From CAIQPS01 sp963843455 (lineage in GTDB: Bacteria > Actinomycetota > Thermoleophilia > RBG-16-64-13), in assembly GCA_963843455.1 (NCBI GenBank), contig CAWJKE010000006.1, positions 186,001 through 250,000 on the forward strand: a stretch of 64,000 nt of DNA. Direction: 5' to 3'. Positions within the stretch are counted from its first letter, which is position 1. Each line of letters starts with the position of its first letter. This document shows, in pieces, positions 62,182 to 64,000 of this stretch. Below the pieces are notes generated by a model, which was given only the letters and a program-made list of their open reading frames with translations, had not been told where the DNA came from and did no database searches. The translations under genes were made by a program, and so were the position numbers.

Positions 62182-62398
62182 GAAGACCGGGGGGGTGCCG
62201 CGGTGGCCGTAGGGCCATGGTGGCGCCCCCAGGGTCTGTAATACGACGGAAAGAGAGTGGAATCGCAGTGCGGGTCCTGGGTCTCGGAACAGGTTCGACC
62301 ACCATCAACTCAACAGCGAATGCTATCGATCGGGCGGAACGCAGCCTGGTAACGCAGCGTCTTCCCGACGTGTTTGAAATAGTTCGAGAGGAGAACCA

Positions 62399-63495
62399 AT
62401 GAAATCGAGACGCCGCAAGTACCTGCTTGCGATCTGCGTCGCTGTGATTCTCATCGCGGCCGTCGTCACCGGGGTAGTCCTACTTACTGGAGACGATGAG
62501 GTCGCGGTCGCGCCCATCCCCGGGCTGGAACCGTCTGACGACGAGCGACCGGTGTCCGACAAGGTGTGGCCGGCGACGCTCGCTCTGCATGTCGAACTCG
62601 ATGCCGCTCAGGCCAATCAGCCCGCGGACGTTGCTTCCGTTGGACGGCAAGATGTTCGTGGCCGATACGGGTCACGGTCGGCTCTTGGTGGTGAGTGCCG
62701 ACGGGAAGAGCATCGACGTTCTCGACCAGCAGGTCGATCCACAAGCTCACGCTGTCCGGGCCGATGGCAGTAGCGACTCACGAAGGTCAACTCTATGTGG
62801 CCGATTCCGATGCGGGTCGGGTATTGGTCGTGGCCCCCTCTGGGAAGGTGAGCCGGGCGATCACTCTGGCGAAGGGCAGTTCGGCCGACGCCCTTCCCGT
62901 GCGTCCGATCGGTATCGCGGTCTGGAACGACGGTTCCTTCGCGGTGAGCGACGCGGCCAACAACAGGCTCAACAAGTACGACTCAGAGGGCAACCTCGTC
63001 TGGACGGTCGGCTCCGGGGAACGCGCAACGGGGGAGAACGGATTGAACGGTCCTTCCGGACTCGCGCTCGACAAGGACGGCAACGTGTATGTAGTGGACG
63101 TCCTGAATTCCAAGGTGAAGAAGTACTCGTCGGACGGCACGTTCCTATACGCTTTCGGACAATCGGGGGATAGGGCCGGTCAGTTTTCGCGTGCCAAAGC
63201 AGTGGCCTTGGATGACGCGGGCAACATCTACGTCAGCGACGGGCTTGGAGCGGCGGTACAGGTATTCAGCCAGACGGGGTCCTTCCTCGGCTTTATCGGT
63301 CGCAAGGACCCTGCTGACCCGAAGTCCGTCTCGTTGTTCGAGGCTCCGCACGGGGTGAAGATCGTCGATGGCAAGCTCTACGTCGTCGATAGGTTCGCGG
63401 GGCTCTTCGTGTTCGATCTGCCCAGCACCACGCCGACGTCCGCCCAGCCGGACTCCACGCAGCCGCCCGCCACTCAACCGTCCGCGAACGACTAG
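62399..63495 (+). pseudogene. Membrane-anchored NHL-repeat beta-propeller protein, frameshifted
   Basis: The N-terminus is a basic leader and single membrane helix (RKYLLAICVAVILIAAVVTGVVLL). NHL repeats then run across three frames: LDGKMFVADTGHGRLLVV (frame near 62640), then from about 62700 GQLYVADSDAGRVLVV, GSFAVSDAANNRLNKYD, GNVYVVDVLNSKVKKYS, GNIYVSDGLGAAVQVFS and GKLYVVDRFAGLFVFD, a six-bladed propeller, with a Pro/Thr/Gln-rich tail. Two frame changes lie between about 62620 and 62740. It is extracytoplasmic and likely a protein-interaction platform; its position between two multiheme cytochromes suggests a part in extracellular electron transfer. Confidence 0.78.
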
Positions 63496-63527
63496 CGATG
63501 CGCGACTAGGTGGAGAGGAAGGCCAGT

Positions 63528-64000
63528 ATGGCGAGAGCACGCACGAGACAGGCGCCGGCCGGAAGACGTCGGCGGGGGCTGGTACTGCTTGCCGCTGCTG
63601 TCGTCGTGCTGGTGTTGGGACTGGCGGTCTCCGCGCAGGCTGAGATCCTCCCCACGGGAACCCCCGCCGGCGCCGCCGGGCAGACAGACCCGGCAACGAC
63701 GGGTTCAACAGCGACAGGCGCGACAAAGGTTCATTCCAATGCCGGTGGCGGCGGCACGGAGCCTTCCTTCTCCGTCGAGTGCGTAGAGTGTCACGCTACG
63801 CACGATGCTGCCGACTCGAACCTGTTGCGAGTGACGGGGGAGGCGATCTGCGCAACGTGCCACGACATCAACTCCGTTCACGGTGACGCGGCCGCGCCGC
63901 AGGCCGCCGCCGCGCCCGCTTCGTCGGCATCGTCCTTCTCCGGCCAGTGCTTCACCTGCCATCCTCACAGCTCCGGGTTCATGCCGGTTGCCGAGGCGCT
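63528..64000 (+). CDS. Exported multiheme cytochrome c, N-terminal part (runs off the window)
   Basis: The frame starts at ATG 63528 after GGAGAGGAAGG and is open to the window end (157 codons). The N-terminus is an Arg-rich signal peptide (RRGLVLLAAAVVVLVLGLAV, cleavage near SAQA). A Gly/Ala/Thr linker follows, and then haem motifs CVECHATH, CATCH and CFTCHPH, the doubled-CXXCH pattern. More haems are expected beyond the window. It is probably co-transcribed with the NHL-repeat gene. Confidence 0.85.
   Translation, partial: MARARTRQAPAGRRRRGLVLLAAAVVVLVLGLAVSAQAEILPTGTPAGAAGQTDPATTGSTATGATKVHSNAGGGGTEPSFSVECVECHATHDAADSNLLRVTGEAICATCHDINSVHGDAAAPQAAAAPASSASSFSGQCFTCHPHSSGFMPVAEA

Overview
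The window is high-GC DNA with short intergenic gaps, Shine-Dalgarno starts and GTG/TTG starts, most consistent with an uncultured or anaerobic member of the Actinomycetota. This placement is an inference from gene content and not a phylogenetic result. The metabolic picture is anaerobic. It includes a pyruvate:ferredoxin oxidoreductase subunit, a phosphofructokinase with pyrophosphate-type active-site residues, CoA-dependent beta-oxidation-like genes, a probable selenoprotein and several multiheme c-type cytochromes.

Layout. 1-8 kb: tail of a porB-like gene, a cupin, a divergent branched-chain-type ABC uptake locus (livK and livG broken by frameshifts, livF/livH/livM intact), then DUF169 and MoaF-like proteins. 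8-14 kb: a VOC protein, a zinc alcohol dehydrogenase, a zinc ribbon, a split transketolase whose second half is fused to a sugar-nucleotide-type epimerase, and the phosphofructokinase. 14-24 kb: a trypsin-like protease, enoyl-CoA hydratases, a class III CoA-transferase, a DUF35/thiolase pair, 3-hydroxyacyl-CoA dehydrogenase, FMN reductase, pgsA and malic enzyme. 24-26 kb: alanine racemase and four tRNAs (Glu, Val, Asp, Phe).

26-34 kb is an accessory region beginning at tRNA-Phe. Five copies of a unit of about 70-95 bp carry the 3' end of tRNA-Phe plus an inverted T-arm-like hairpin. They separate small cargo modules: a nitroreductase, a DUF4418 protein, a HigBA-type toxin-antitoxin, and a DUF4386/oxidoreductase/SDR/DUF4389/cupin group. 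34-39 kb: a ZIP-like membrane protein, a truncated acyltransferase, and a PadR-DUF1048-ABC exporter operon. 39-47 kb: two tandem partner-switching modules, each a STAS protein followed by a giant protein with an RsbW-like kinase domain at the N-terminus and a SpoIIE-type phosphatase at the C-terminus. 47-50 kb: an ArsR-like regulator with an MFS transporter, a YkgJ-like cysteine-cluster protein and an SDR.

50.5-52.3 kb holds the most notable gene: one reading frame of 591 codons interrupted only by a TGA in a U-x-x-C context, followed at the right distance by a strong hairpin. It is a likely UGSC-type selenoprotein fused to a large C-terminal domain I do not recognise. 52-64 kb is an electron-transfer region: an Rrf2 regulator, two tandem heptaheme cytochrome c/cytochrome b modules, a divergent histidine kinase with a CXXCH haem-c motif in its sensor domain and its response regulator, then a frameshifted multiheme cytochrome, an NHL-repeat protein and the start of another multiheme cytochrome.

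Many genes carry single or multiple frameshifts while very long genes nearby are intact. Indel errors in the assembly and real pseudogenes cannot be told apart from the sequence alone.
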